64,000 nt of DNA from Aristolochia californica (Eukaryota; Streptophyta; Magnoliopsida; Piperales; Aristolochiaceae), in the NCBI GenBank assembly GCA_029961685.1, contig JARWKL010000011.1:994501-1058500 (forward strand). The letters are read 5' to 3'. Positions 9,830 through 18,912 of the stretch are shown here, piece after piece (positions within the stretch are counted from its first letter, which is position 1; every line of letters starts with the position of its first letter). Made by a program: the position numbers and the translations under genes. The notes beneath the pieces were generated by a model. It was not told the DNA's origin. It ran no database searches and was given only the letters and a program-made list of their open reading frames with translations.

Positions 9830-12110
9830 TTAGTAAACGTAAGAATTTTATGAGAAAAATGAGTGAAACAAAATTCACAAAAATATCCTTAAATTTGAGA
9901 TTCAATCTATTTAAAAGATGGGCATGTTGGTCCTTTTATAGGCCAAAACTGGGTTTTCTTGTTCTTCAATGATCCTTAATCCCTTAATTTTAGCAATCAC
10001 AGACAATTACAAGATTGCTAGCTTTTTCTTACACTCTCACTCTTGTTGAATCAGAACTACTGGAAATTTAACTTGTTCAATGAACACTTCATTCTTTCTT
10101 TTTTTGCTTCAACTCTTCTTGGGTTTGTTCATCTCACTCTTAGTGTAAGTGAAAGTAAAGGAGACATAATAAACTAACCAAAATCAAATTGAAAATTGGG
10201 GAACTCTTTCTTTAATCAAGGATCTGAACTCCCTTAATTTTGGTAGTCAATACAAACTAGCAATCTGATTAGCACTCGCCTGTAATGTCCATTACAAAAC
10301 ACCTCGCTTTCATTTTGAAGCTTTCCTTCACAGTAACTAAATTAGAATTTGTCTAGCAAACCTCAAATATTACAAGAGAATCCTCATCAATCTCTTTACG
10401 AGAAAATTACAGGGATTCCGATAACGAGCTCTGCAACAGATCATGGCTCCATATCACAACACAGCAAACAACCCAAGAAAATGCAAATCTGGAGACTGCT
10501 GGAAGGTTTCAAACAGTGAGACCACACTATCCGATGGCTGGCTGCGCCCAGAACCTGAAAAGACAATAAAGAACAAATCCTTCCGGAGGTTACCATCACC
10601 ATTTTTTGCATCTTCGCTTCCCTTCTTGGAGAGGTAAAGGGATCGAAAAGTACAGAAACAAAAATGAAAGAGAGTCTCGGTTGTTTCAGCGCCTACGAGT
10701 GAAGAAATCTGCCGCTGCCTCGGCCAGGGTGACTACGACTCTCCACATGTCTCTCAGGAATGTAACGAAGGAAGTTAAGGGAAACATGGCTGTGATAGCA
10801 CAGGCCTTGCTTTGATCTCTTAATTTGGAGGTTGAAGGCTTAAAAAAAGGGAGGAGATGGTTGGGTTTCAGAGGTCGTTGAGATGGAACTGTTGGATGGT
10901 AACCACCTCTTCTGAAACAGAAGATAATGTATGAACCCAGAAAGATTGTCAAATTTGAAGTAGATGTAGACCATGGAGTTCATTGCCATTCCGGTGGCTT
11001 CTGGAACTTTTTCCATTTTAAAACTAATATAAGTAACGGATATGCAGCACCATTTCAGTAGATCCTAACGTATATTTCAATCAGGCTGAGCTAACCAATC
11101 TCCAATTATCACCTTAGCTTTAGAAACTGACCTCTGAAATGATGAAGTATAACCCATCTTTCCAAGTGTTTGGCTTTTTGTAACACTCTCAACCTGTTTT
11201 TGACCTCTAATCTGCTCTCAATCGTCAATCACAGACCACTCGGAGAACGAGTGTGTCAATGTTTGGAAAGAAGTGTGTGGGTAGTAGGTGGCATATAAGG
11301 TGTAAATTTGAGTTGCAGACTCGAGGTGTTTCATATCCATATGTACCTACCAGGCCAGTAGAGCTTCTGGAAGTGGTTCGTCTTTTTGGCCGGGCTCACT
11401 GGTTTGAAATCAATTTGCTTTTAGTGTTGAAGCCTCTAAGCATTTAAATTATTTACAAAAGCATGGAAAAATGATTTTTTTATGGGAAAGTTACATATTT
11501 CGGAATTTTATGGTTTTCTCTATCCCTTGTTTTGGTCCAAAAATTTAAATTTTGCATAATTTAGTCAACTGGAAAGGTTTAATTTAGATTATGTATCTAA
11601 TGTAATATAATCTCGTATATATTATCTTTGCATTCATTAATCCGTGTAAGACTATTCTTTAACACCCGTAAGCGTAGATCATAATACCCTTTTACGCATA
11701 ACACGTTTACAAATATGTAAAATTTGCGTATTTTTTATGATTTTTTTTGTTTTAAGTAATTTTTCTTTCTCCTCTCTTCTTCTCTTATTTCCTTCAAGAT
11801 CTCTCTTCTTCTACTTTACTTCTCTCTCATCGTCGTTTTTCTTTTATTCTTACTCTCTTAATCTCTCCTTTTCTATTATTCTTTTTGTTTTTAGAAAATA
11901 TAAAGACCTCTCACAATTAGGGTTCTTATCAAAATAATGTCATACCCAACCACTATATAATATTCATCTTGACCTACTTGCTTTATAGTATTATTATTTT
12001 AATAATTTTTTTAAATTTATGATTTAAATAAATTATCACCTTATGGGTTTGTATCAGCCATTATGTATCATTTTGTAGGGTTTGTATCAGCCATTAAATC
12101 TCCAACCTAT
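9830..12110. other. AT-rich intergenic DNA left of the RLP cluster
   Basis: No gene was recognised. A diverged direct repeat of about 55 bp occurs at about 9966-10022 and 10219-10281 (shared CCCTTAATTTT and TAGCAATC-like words). Open frames at 10443-10815 (plus), 10686-10952 (minus) and 11253-11447 (plus) have no family signature. The stretch at 11737-11900 is pyrimidine-rich low complexity. Confidence 0.4.
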
Positions 12111-12345
12111 GTTTTGGGCTAGAAACAGTGAAAAGTTAAGATAAGTCCTTTACTAAAATGGACGAGTAGGGCTCCATGAAAGCAAATATAGAGCTGGTAG
12201 GTGACGGTGATTAATTTGGAACACCCAGATGCCCTCAGCGTGTTGGAAAGGGAAGTCATTTGATCCAAGTGAGTCCTAATTTACTGGTTTTGTTTGTATC
12301 AGCCATTATGTATCACTTTGTAGGGTTTGTATCAGCCATTAATTC
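12047..12345 (+). repeat. 60-bp direct repeat in the RLP-A upstream region
   Basis: A block containing GTTTGTATCAGCCATTATG, then TTTGTAGG and a second TTTGTATCAGCCATTAA, occurs at about 12047-12105 and almost identically at about 12289-12345. Each block is itself an internal near-duplicate. The second copy lies between sequences that are contiguous in unit C (ACTGG and TCCTGTTGC), so it is an insertion specific to unit A. Confidence 0.7.
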
Positions 12346-12578
12346 TCCAAAGTAAGTAGAACTGGTCCTGTTGCTTTCCAGCGAATACTTGACTTTTCAT
12401 TTCTTTAGAAAAAACGCAGCCATGGTTGAAGAAATAAATGCACAACACTAACGGTTCATTGAAGGAGGGGTCTTGATGGATTGTCCTGACATGTAGAAAA
12501 TGTAGAGCTGGTCGTGATTACAGATTGGAACGAATAACTAGTCAATTTCAAGTTAGCAGTAACCCATCTTCCAAATCT

Positions 12579-12585
12579 TATAAAT
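12579..12585 (+). promoter_or_regulatory. TATA box of RLP-A
   Basis: TATAAAT occurs in a context (CCAAATCTTATAAATG) conserved upstream of all three open RLP genes. It begins 12 bp before the upstream ATG at 12591 and 75 bp before the ATG at 12654. A TATA-directed start would fall near 12610, so the upstream ATG would not be in the mRNA. This decides the start chosen for RLP-A. Confidence 0.6.
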
Positions 12586-12653
12586 GACAGATGTTTGGAA
12601 CGTCCGGGAAGACAACAAGTTGTGCTGGTTTGGCTGCACAGTCGGAGAACAGA

Positions 12654-15614
12654 ATGGTTAACTCTCTGTTTGGAAGACTTTTTCTGGTGATCTCGTTCAG
12701 TTTAACATGCTGCAATTGGGTTGAAGCTGCGCTTTGCAAGGATGGGGAGAGAAGGGCTCTCACCAAGTTCAGAAATGGTCTGCATGATCCCTTGAATCGG
12801 CTATCTTCTTGGGATGATCTTCCGGATTGTTGCAAATGGGAAGGAATCACTTGCAACAAGAAAACTGGGTATGTTATCAAACTTGACCTTCTAAATACTG
12901 GCAACTGGAATTTAAGTGGTGAATTAGATCCAAGTCTCCTGGAACTAAAGCATCTAAGCTACTTAGATTTGAGTTTTAACAGCTTTGATGGCAATTCAAT
13001 CCCAGCTTTTTTAGGTTCTCTCACTGAGCTAAGGTACTTGAACCTATCGGGTGCTGGTTTTAAAGGGATAATTCCTTCCCAACTTGGGAATCTCTCCATG
13101 CTTGAGTACCTAGATGTCTCCTGTTATGAGCATTGGAATGTTTATTTGCATGGCTTGGCCATTGACAACTTTCAATGGTTGGGAAAAATGATAAGTCTAA
13201 AATACCTTAACATGCATGCTGTGGATCTGTCAAGCGCAAATGAAGATTGGCTTCATATACTAAATAGGCTTCCTTCCCTTGTTGAGGTTCATCTGGGAAA
13301 TTGTAATCTATCTGCTATTCCTCTCACTCTTCCCGTTGTCAATATCACGTCTCTTCGTGTACTTGTTCTTTCATCAAATTACTTACACTCGAAGATTCCT
13401 AAATGGATTGCTAGTCTCAATAACCTTGTGTCATTGAATCTATCCAGTAATGCCCTTTATGGCCCTATTCCCTTTTGGTTCCCAAAACTAGAATTATTGC
13501 AAGAAATAGATCTGGAGTGGAATTATGACCTCCATGGGAACTTGTCACACATACTTGAAGGCTTCGGGAGAAAGATAAAGAGAATACGTCTGTCACGAAA
13601 CAATTTCGATGGAGAAATACCAGGGTCCATTGGGAATATGACCTCGCTTATTGAACTTCGTTTGAATCATAATGGAATTACTGGAAGTATTCCTCAAAGC
13701 ATAAGCAATCTCCGAAATTTAGAAGTTCTGGATTTGTCGGATAATGGAATCACTGGAAGTATTCCTGAAAGTATAAGCAATCTCCGGAATTTAGAAGTTC
13801 TGGATTTGTCGGAGAATGAAATTATTGGAACTATTGCTGAAAGCATAAGCAATCTTGGAAATTTAGAAGTTCTGCGTTTGTCTCAAAACGGCATAAATGG
13901 GGGGATAATTCTTGACCGAATGTGTCGACTAAAGAAGCTCAAAGACCTTTCTCTTGAAGAATGCATGCTTTTAGGTGCTATACCTCGATGTTTGGGTGAG
14001 TTGTCTTTCCTTGAGACGCTAAATCTTCGTTCAAATAATTTGAGTGGAGTTCTTCCGGAGACTTTGGGACAACTAGCTCACTTAAGTAAGATGGTTATTG
14101 GAAACAATTCTCTATCAGGTACCGTTTCCCGAGTTCATTTCAGAAATTTGAGCAAATTAAAAGAGCTAGACATGTCCTCCAACTCTTTAGCCCTTCAACT
14201 CCATCAGTGGTCACCTCCATTTCAACTCGATCATGTCATTCTGAGCTCATGTAACTTAGGTCCATACTTTCCTTCTTGGTTAAAACTGCAAAAAGATATG
14301 TCATTATTGGATATCTCTAATGCAAGCATTTCAGATGATATGCCAGATTGGTTTTGGGACATCACCCCTCAACTTTACATATTAGTTCTTTCATATAATA
14401 AGATAAAGGGGAATTTACCAGACCCTTTTAAGATGAAGGAATATGGATTTTTTCGATACGTTGATATCTCCAACAACTATTTTTCTGGACCCCTTCCTCA
14501 AGGACTAAACCATTTGCTATGCTTTAAGGCTTCAAATAATCACATCAATGGTACTATCCCATCATCAATTGGAAACAACTCAGAGCTTGAGGTGCTTGAC
14601 TTGAGTGAAAATTTTTTGCAAGGAGAAATACCAGAATCTTTGGGTCACATATACCGTCTCACATATTTACACTTGAACAAGAACAATCTATCTGGAGGAA
14701 TTCCAAATTTGTTAAAGAGTAGTCTATGGTTGTGGACAATCGACCTTGGTGAGAATAACTTGTCTGGAGATATTCCAGCATGGATCGGTGATCTTGTTGC
14801 ACTTAAGAGACTCCGCTTGCAGTCCAATTTGTTCTCTGGGGAAATTCCGCTTCAACTCTCAAAAGCAAGTTCACTCCAAGTATTGGATTTGTCAAAGAAC
14901 AAATTAATTGGTTCAATTCCTCCAAGTTTTGGGAATTTGTCAGCAATGAGAATCCAGAACATGTCTTATTTTTCTGAATCGTTTTATTTCGGAAACAGTA
15001 AAATCAGAAAAGTTTATGAAGATAAATTACTTGTGTCAACAAAAAATCAGAAACTGGAATATTCAAGTATACTCCCACTTGTGACAAGTTTGGACATTTC
15101 CAACAATGATTTGGTCGGTTGTGTCCCAGAAGAATTAACAAGACTTGTAGGTCTTCGCACATTGAGCTTGTCTGGAAATCACTTCACCGGAAAGATTTCA
15201 GAAAACATCAGCAACTTGAACTTGTTGGAGTCACTTGATCTATCAAGAAATCAGTTCTTTGGTTTGATTCCTCAGAGCTTGTCATATTTGACTTCATTAG
15301 TGTATTTAAATTTATCTTACAACAACTTGTCCGGAAGAATTCCAACTGGTCCACAACTCCAACTTCTTGACAAATCAAGCTACACAGGCAATGCTCAACT
15401 CTGTGGACCTCCCCTTACTGAGTGTCCAGATGTTGATTCGACTGGAGGTGATAAAGCTACTAGTAGCAATGAAGAAGGAGGAGATGACATGGTCTGGTTC
15501 TATGCAGGCATTGGCCCTGGATTTGCAGTAGGGTTCTCAGGAATCTTATTGACTTTGATATTCAAAAAGTCATGGAGAGTTGTTCTTTTTCGATTTGCAG
15601 ATTTCTCATCCTGA
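12654..15614 (+). CDS. LRR receptor-like protein RLP-A (EIX-receptor type), intact
   Basis: Predicted plasma-membrane immune-type receptor with extracellular LRRs and no kinase; such RLPs signal through SOBIR1/BAK1-type kinases. The single-exon ORF gives 986 aa from 12654. It could be extended to 12591, but the later Met starts a good signal peptide (MVNSLFGRLFLVISFSLTCC) and follows the TATA box at the right distance. Order: signal peptide; LRRNT with CCKWEGITC; about 28-30 LRRs of LxxLxxLxLSxNxLxGxIP type; an island segment (about 14946-15087) ending LPLVTSLDISNN; four more LRRs; cap (NAQLCGPPLTEC); acidic linker (STGGDKATSSNEEGGDD); TM helix (about 15489-15560); short basic tail FKKSWRVVLFRFADFSS. 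The tail lacks one Gly found in B and C (FADGFSS). LRRs at 13671-13886 are three tandem 72-bp modules. A minus-strand AAE3-like pseudogene follows tail to tail. Confidence 0.93.
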   Translation: MVNSLFGRLFLVISFSLTCCNWVEAALCKDGERRALTKFRNGLHDPLNRLSSWDDLPDCCKWEGITCNKKTGYVIKLDLLNTGNWNLSGELDPSLLELKHLSYLDLSFNSFDGNSIPAFLGSLTELRYLNLSGAGFKGIIPSQLGNLSMLEYLDVSCYEHWNVYLHGLAIDNFQWLGKMISLKYLNMHAVDLSSANEDWLHILNRLPSLVEVHLGNCNLSAIPLTLPVVNITSLRVLVLSSNYLHSKIPKWIASLNNLVSLNLSSNALYGPIPFWFPKLELLQEIDLEWNYDLHGNLSHILEGFGRKIKRIRLSRNNFDGEIPGSIGNMTSLIELRLNHNGITGSIPQSISNLRNLEVLDLSDNGITGSIPESISNLRNLEVLDLSENEIIGTIAESISNLGNLEVLRLSQNGINGGIILDRMCRLKKLKDLSLEECMLLGAIPRCLGELSFLETLNLRSNNLSGVLPETLGQLAHLSKMVIGNNSLSGTVSRVHFRNLSKLKELDMSSNSLALQLHQWSPPFQLDHVILSSCNLGPYFPSWLKLQKDMSLLDISNASISDDMPDWFWDITPQLYILVLSYNKIKGNLPDPFKMKEYGFFRYVDISNNYFSGPLPQGLNHLLCFKASNNHINGTIPSSIGNNSELEVLDLSENFLQGEIPESLGHIYRLTYLHLNKNNLSGGIPNLLKSSLWLWTIDLGENNLSGDIPAWIGDLVALKRLRLQSNLFSGEIPLQLSKASSLQVLDLSKNKLIGSIPPSFGNLSAMRIQNMSYFSESFYFGNSKIRKVYEDKLLVSTKNQKLEYSSILPLVTSLDISNNDLVGCVPEELTRLVGLRTLSLSGNHFTGKISENISNLNLLESLDLSRNQFFGLIPQSLSYLTSLVYLNLSYNNLSGRIPTGPQLQLLDKSSYTGNAQLCGPPLTECPDVDSTGGDKATSSNEEGGDDMVWFYAGIGPGFAVGFSGILLTLIFKKSWRVVLFRFADFSS
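13671..13886 (+). repeat. Three tandem 72-bp LRR modules in RLP-A
   Basis: Repeat starts are at 13671, 13743 and 13815, exactly 72 bp apart, each encoding one 24-residue LRR of the form NGITGSIPxSISNLRNLEVL. RLP-B has a single equivalent module and collapsed copy D has two. The high DNA similarity between units indicates recent expansion inside the coding frame. Confidence 0.9.
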
Positions 15615-15984
15615 ACGGAGCAGGTAAATGAAGAAGAAATTGCAGACTCTGGTTGTATTTATTGTTCTTAGTATATATTGAAAGAAGGTGTGTTTATTTT
15701 ACAAAGACGATAAACGAAAATAAATTGTCTGTTTCTCTTCAAACTTTTTCTTCTTATAAATTTGAGATGGAAGTCCGAATGGGACTCTCACATGGACTTG
15801 GGTGGAGAGGAATCCCACATACCTTGTGTCAAATCAAAGAAATAAAAGAAAGAGACAAAGAGTGGAGTTGCAGGACGTGGGCGAACAGAAGGCTGCTTTC
15901 CACAAATTTCATGGGTAAGTCTCATGTAAAACCCTTCCCAATGTAACAGGTATGTTAGTAATTCAGCCCAGAAGCTGTGTGGCA
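15615..15984 (+). other. RLP-A 3'UTR / convergent spacer
   Basis: This segment is conserved downstream of RLP-A, -B, -C and the collapsed copy D (GAAAATAAATTGTCTGTTTCT and later CACAAATTTCATGGGTAAGT). It therefore belongs to the duplicated unit. It contains no coding gene; the open frames crossing it are not conserved as proteins. Confidence 0.6.
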
Positions 15985-16510
15985 TTTTCAGGCTCCGAAC
16001 TTGGGCACCTTGGCGGTGGAGACCATAGCAAGGAAGTGCTCCGCCACAATCCGACGCTGAATCTTCCCCGTAGCCGCCGTGTTAAAGGTAGCGCCAGAGG
16101 TTCGCATGTCGGACCAGAACGTGGAGGCGAAAAACCGGCCGGAGGCCGGAAGCGTGACCGCCGCCCCGGCGGTGAGGAAGTTGAGAAGACCGGCGAGCAG
16201 GCCGTGGACGTGGAAGAGTGGGAGAACAATCACCGTCGAATCGGACTCGGTGAGTTTGTACACAGATTTGATTTTTTGAACCGAAGCCCCGAGGTTTAAC
16301 TGGGTTTTCGGCCGGCTGGTGGTGCCGGAGGTGTGAAGGAAAGGGAGAGGAGTTCCTCGGTGAAGGCGCGACTCGGGTAGTTTTGCCACGTGGCGCTTTT
16401 TGACGGTCAGCATGAGTCTACATGCCTCGGGATGGATTTCCCCGGAAAATCTCTTCACCACGGTTGAGGGCCACGTGGTCGACTCGGGGATTGACGTGGA
16501 CAAACGCCAC
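15985..16510 (-). pseudogene. AAE3-like acyl-activating enzyme pseudogene, copy A (heavily deleted)
   Basis: On the minus strand, the AMP-binding signature FLHTSGTTSRPK is followed by LYKLTESDSTVIVLPLFHVH-like sequence and AAVTLPASGRF, which are diagnostic of the AAE3 / oxalyl-CoA synthetase (4CL-like) family. After FWSDMRTSGATFN the frame jumps directly to the extreme C-terminus (ATGKIQRRIVAEHF), so most of the C-terminal half is missing. The N-terminal 100 or so residues of the family are unrecognisable and KGVPL after the signature is also lost. An intact family member is about 515 aa; this remnant is about 171 codons. It lies about 0.37 kb beyond the RLP-A stop, in opposite orientation. 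Confidence 0.85.
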
Positions 16511-17169
16511 TTTTCCTCGGGAAAGATTGTAAAGAAAGGCTAATATTGGCTTAGAAGGTACCATCACCATGTGTCACTTGTCACAAATGTTGGAAACAAG
16601 ACTACAAAACCTTGTTTATGACTTTATCTTGATTAAGACTTAAACGGCTATTAAATTAACACCACGAAATAAAATACTAAAAATCAAAACCTAGAATTTT
16701 TTTGAAAAATCTCCTGAGATGATTCCAAATTGCCGCAATTATATTTTTAAATAAATATAATGAAATTATTAAATTACCCAAAACCCCAATTTTTTTAATT
16801 CTTATACCTTAAAACTCTATTTAACCACTTTTTACCTTTTTTATTCTCAATTAATTTATTCTATTTAAATTGTATTTGATCATGTAAATATAAGTAATTT
16901 AAGTTCAAATTCACATGTACACGTCTTTGACGTGCCCTAGATTCTCATAGGGATTGAAATTGGTTGGGGTGGGCATCAGGTCGGGTTTACAGAGAATTCG
17001 ACCCCATTCAATCCAAAAAATTCAGGTTGCGAAGTCATATGGGACTTTACTAGGGGTATTCGGTGAATTTGGACATGATGTGTGAGTTTTTGTATTGTTT
17101 AGTGCATTTGCAATAGTGAAAATAGTTTGATTAATTTTGAAATGTTTAAAAATGTTGTTGAAAATTTTT
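16511..17169. other. Right flank of duplicated unit A
   Basis: About 16590-16920 matches 36690-36965 downstream of unit C (ACTTTATCTTGATTAAGACT, ACACCACGAAATAAAAT, TATAAGTAATTTAAGTTCAA), placing the right duplication boundary near 16920. Beyond it, 16970-17060 is a GGGTCGGGTTT-type repeat also seen near 31650-31800 and 49690-49790. No gene. Confidence 0.6.
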
Positions 17170-18041
17170 GAAGTGCTATGGACGGCCATAATCATGGGTC
17201 AAACAGATGGAACATGAGAACGTAAGACCTAATTATGTAGCATTTGTGGTTGTTTTAACTACTTGTAGTCATGGTGGGTTGATAGAAGAAGTTTGAAAAT
17301 ATTTTAATAGCATGAAGCAAGATTATAATATTTGACTGGGTTTAGAACATTATCCTGCTATAGCAGACCTTCTAGGAAGGGCAGGAAAGCTCGAGCAATC
17401 CTACAGTTTCATCTCAAGCATGAAAGTGGAGCCCACTGCCAGTGTCTGGTCAACTTTGTTCAGTGCTTGTAGAGTTCGCAAAAATATTCCATTGGTTGAA
17501 AAAGTGGCACAAAAAATTGTTCTGCTTGAGCCTGATAATATGGCATGTCATGTTCTTATGTCAAACATTTATGCTGGTAGTGGGAGATGGAAGGATGCAG
17601 TGACTTACGAAGGGAATGGGGATGAGGAAAAAACCAGCTTGTAGCTGGATTGAAGTTAAAAACAAACTGCATACATTCATAGCAGATGATAGATCCCACC
17701 CATTCTATGATAAAATACATGAGACCTTGAAGGTTTTGGGTGAGTTGATGGAGCGAGAAGGGTATGTTCCGTATACAGGTGATGTACTCCATGATGTGGA
17801 GCAAGAACAGAAGAGATACTTGTTGTGTAGTCATAGCGAGAGACTTGCTATAGCATTTGGTATCATTAGTACCCCCCCTGGAACAACTATTCGAGTCACT
17901 AAGAATCTAAGAGTGTGTATTGACTACCATACAGTTACTAAGTTCATATCAAAGATAGTGGCCAGATAGATAATTGCCAGGGATATCAGTCAATTTCACC
18001 ATTTTAAGGATAGTCTGTGTTCTTGTGGAGACTATTGGTGA
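17170..18041 (+). pseudogene. DYW-type pentatricopeptide repeat (PPR) protein pseudogene, C-terminal part
   Basis: Intact homologues are organelle RNA-editing factors. This remnant covers the last PPR motifs (YPAIADLLGRAGKLE; TASVWSTLFSACR), the E domain (LLEPDNMACHVLMSNIYA) and the DYW domain ending CSCGDYW with its own TGA at 18039-18041. Disruptions visible: a small deletion and frameshift after WTAIIMG near 17195; two in-frame TGA codons where Trp or Met is expected (near 17294 and 17334); a frameshift near 17605-17615; and an in-frame TAG near 17967. The zinc-binding CxxCH of the deaminase domain has become CIDYH. The N-terminal PPR array is absent. Clearly nonfunctional. Confidence 0.9.
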
Positions 18042-18514
18042 GTCATTACAATTAGCATTGATTTCCTTGTTGGCTTCATCCTTCGAAGAAGTTTGGTGAA
18101 TGCACAGATGTCATTCACTGCACATCATCATGGCCATTGCTGAGTTGGTCTTTTGGTTGGAAGCAGTAAGTTGAATCCATTTGGCTATTTTATTTTTCTC
18201 TTTGTTTTTCCCTCTTTCCTGATGCGTGTCATTGGGAGAGAAGGGAGGGAAAGAGGTAGTGTTTGCTCCCTCTCTTTCTCTCTTTCTCTAAATTCTCATT
18301 TATTTGAACTTGTATTTTGATTGTTGAAAGCTAGGAAAGGTGGGAAAAGAAATATGTTTGTTTGTTTTTAGGTTACAATAGACTTAGAAAATGTTAATTA
18401 ATCTTCCCTCAAGTTCCATTTTTTTTAATTTATAAAGGTAAAAATCTTGATGGATAAAAAGGACAAGGAGACAAAGGGGCATCGAGCACAAAAACTATAT
18501 ATCAAGAAGAAACA
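18042..18514. other. Intergenic DNA
   Basis: T-rich sequence with no recognisable gene or repeat boundary. Confidence 0.35.
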
Positions 18515-18912
18515 AACTCAAAAGAAATTCCAGAAAAAATGATAGGTAAGTCCTGGAGAGAGAGCCTTCTTGGTGTTTTGGTCAGCTGAAGAGTTGGCCT
18601 CCCGAGGGATATGGGACCAATCAATCTGGACAATGGCAAAATCTCCATGAATTGAGGGTCAAATCTCCAATGCAAATTTGCTGTCCCCCTATGCCCAAGT
18701 GATCACAGTTTGAAAATCTCCTTCCACACTGGCTTACTAAGATTATTCTTAAAAATTCTCAAACCATGAAGAAGTGAATGGATCTCAGCCGAGGTGCAAT
18801 CTAACGTACCCAAGGGGTGACAATGTGAGAGGGGAACATGATCGGAGCGTTTACAAATCACACTGCCATAGCCAGAGGGCCTAGGTTTACTGAAGGAGCT
18901 CCCCAGTTCTTC
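18515..18912 (-). mobile_element. LINE-type RNase H domain remnant
   Basis: Read on the minus strand, broken frames give RPSGYGSVICKRSDH, LDCTSAEIHSLLHGLRIFKN and IDWSHIPREANSSAD, the order of motifs in the RNase H domain at the 3' end of plant non-LTR retrotransposon ORF2 (residue-rich SAE-x-x-A/S-L-L-x-G-L helix, then H-x-x-REAN-x-x-AD). Stops and frameshifts interrupt it. No reverse transcriptase part was recognised next to it. Confidence 0.65.

Noticed and set aside
10686..10952. Minus-strand 88-codon frame ending VVVTLAEAAADFFTRRR
   Set aside because: No recognised family, splice context or leader; cannot be supported.
11253..11447. Frame with WHIRCKFELQ and HWFEINL, briefly considered as a phloem-protein-2-like remnant
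   Set aside because: Resemblance is limited to a few residues and the motif order does not fit the family.
12578..12904. Minus-strand 108-codon open frame, conserved in all three RLP units
   Set aside because: It lies antisense to the RLP signal peptide and LRRNT; its conservation is explained by the sense coding sequence and recent duplication.
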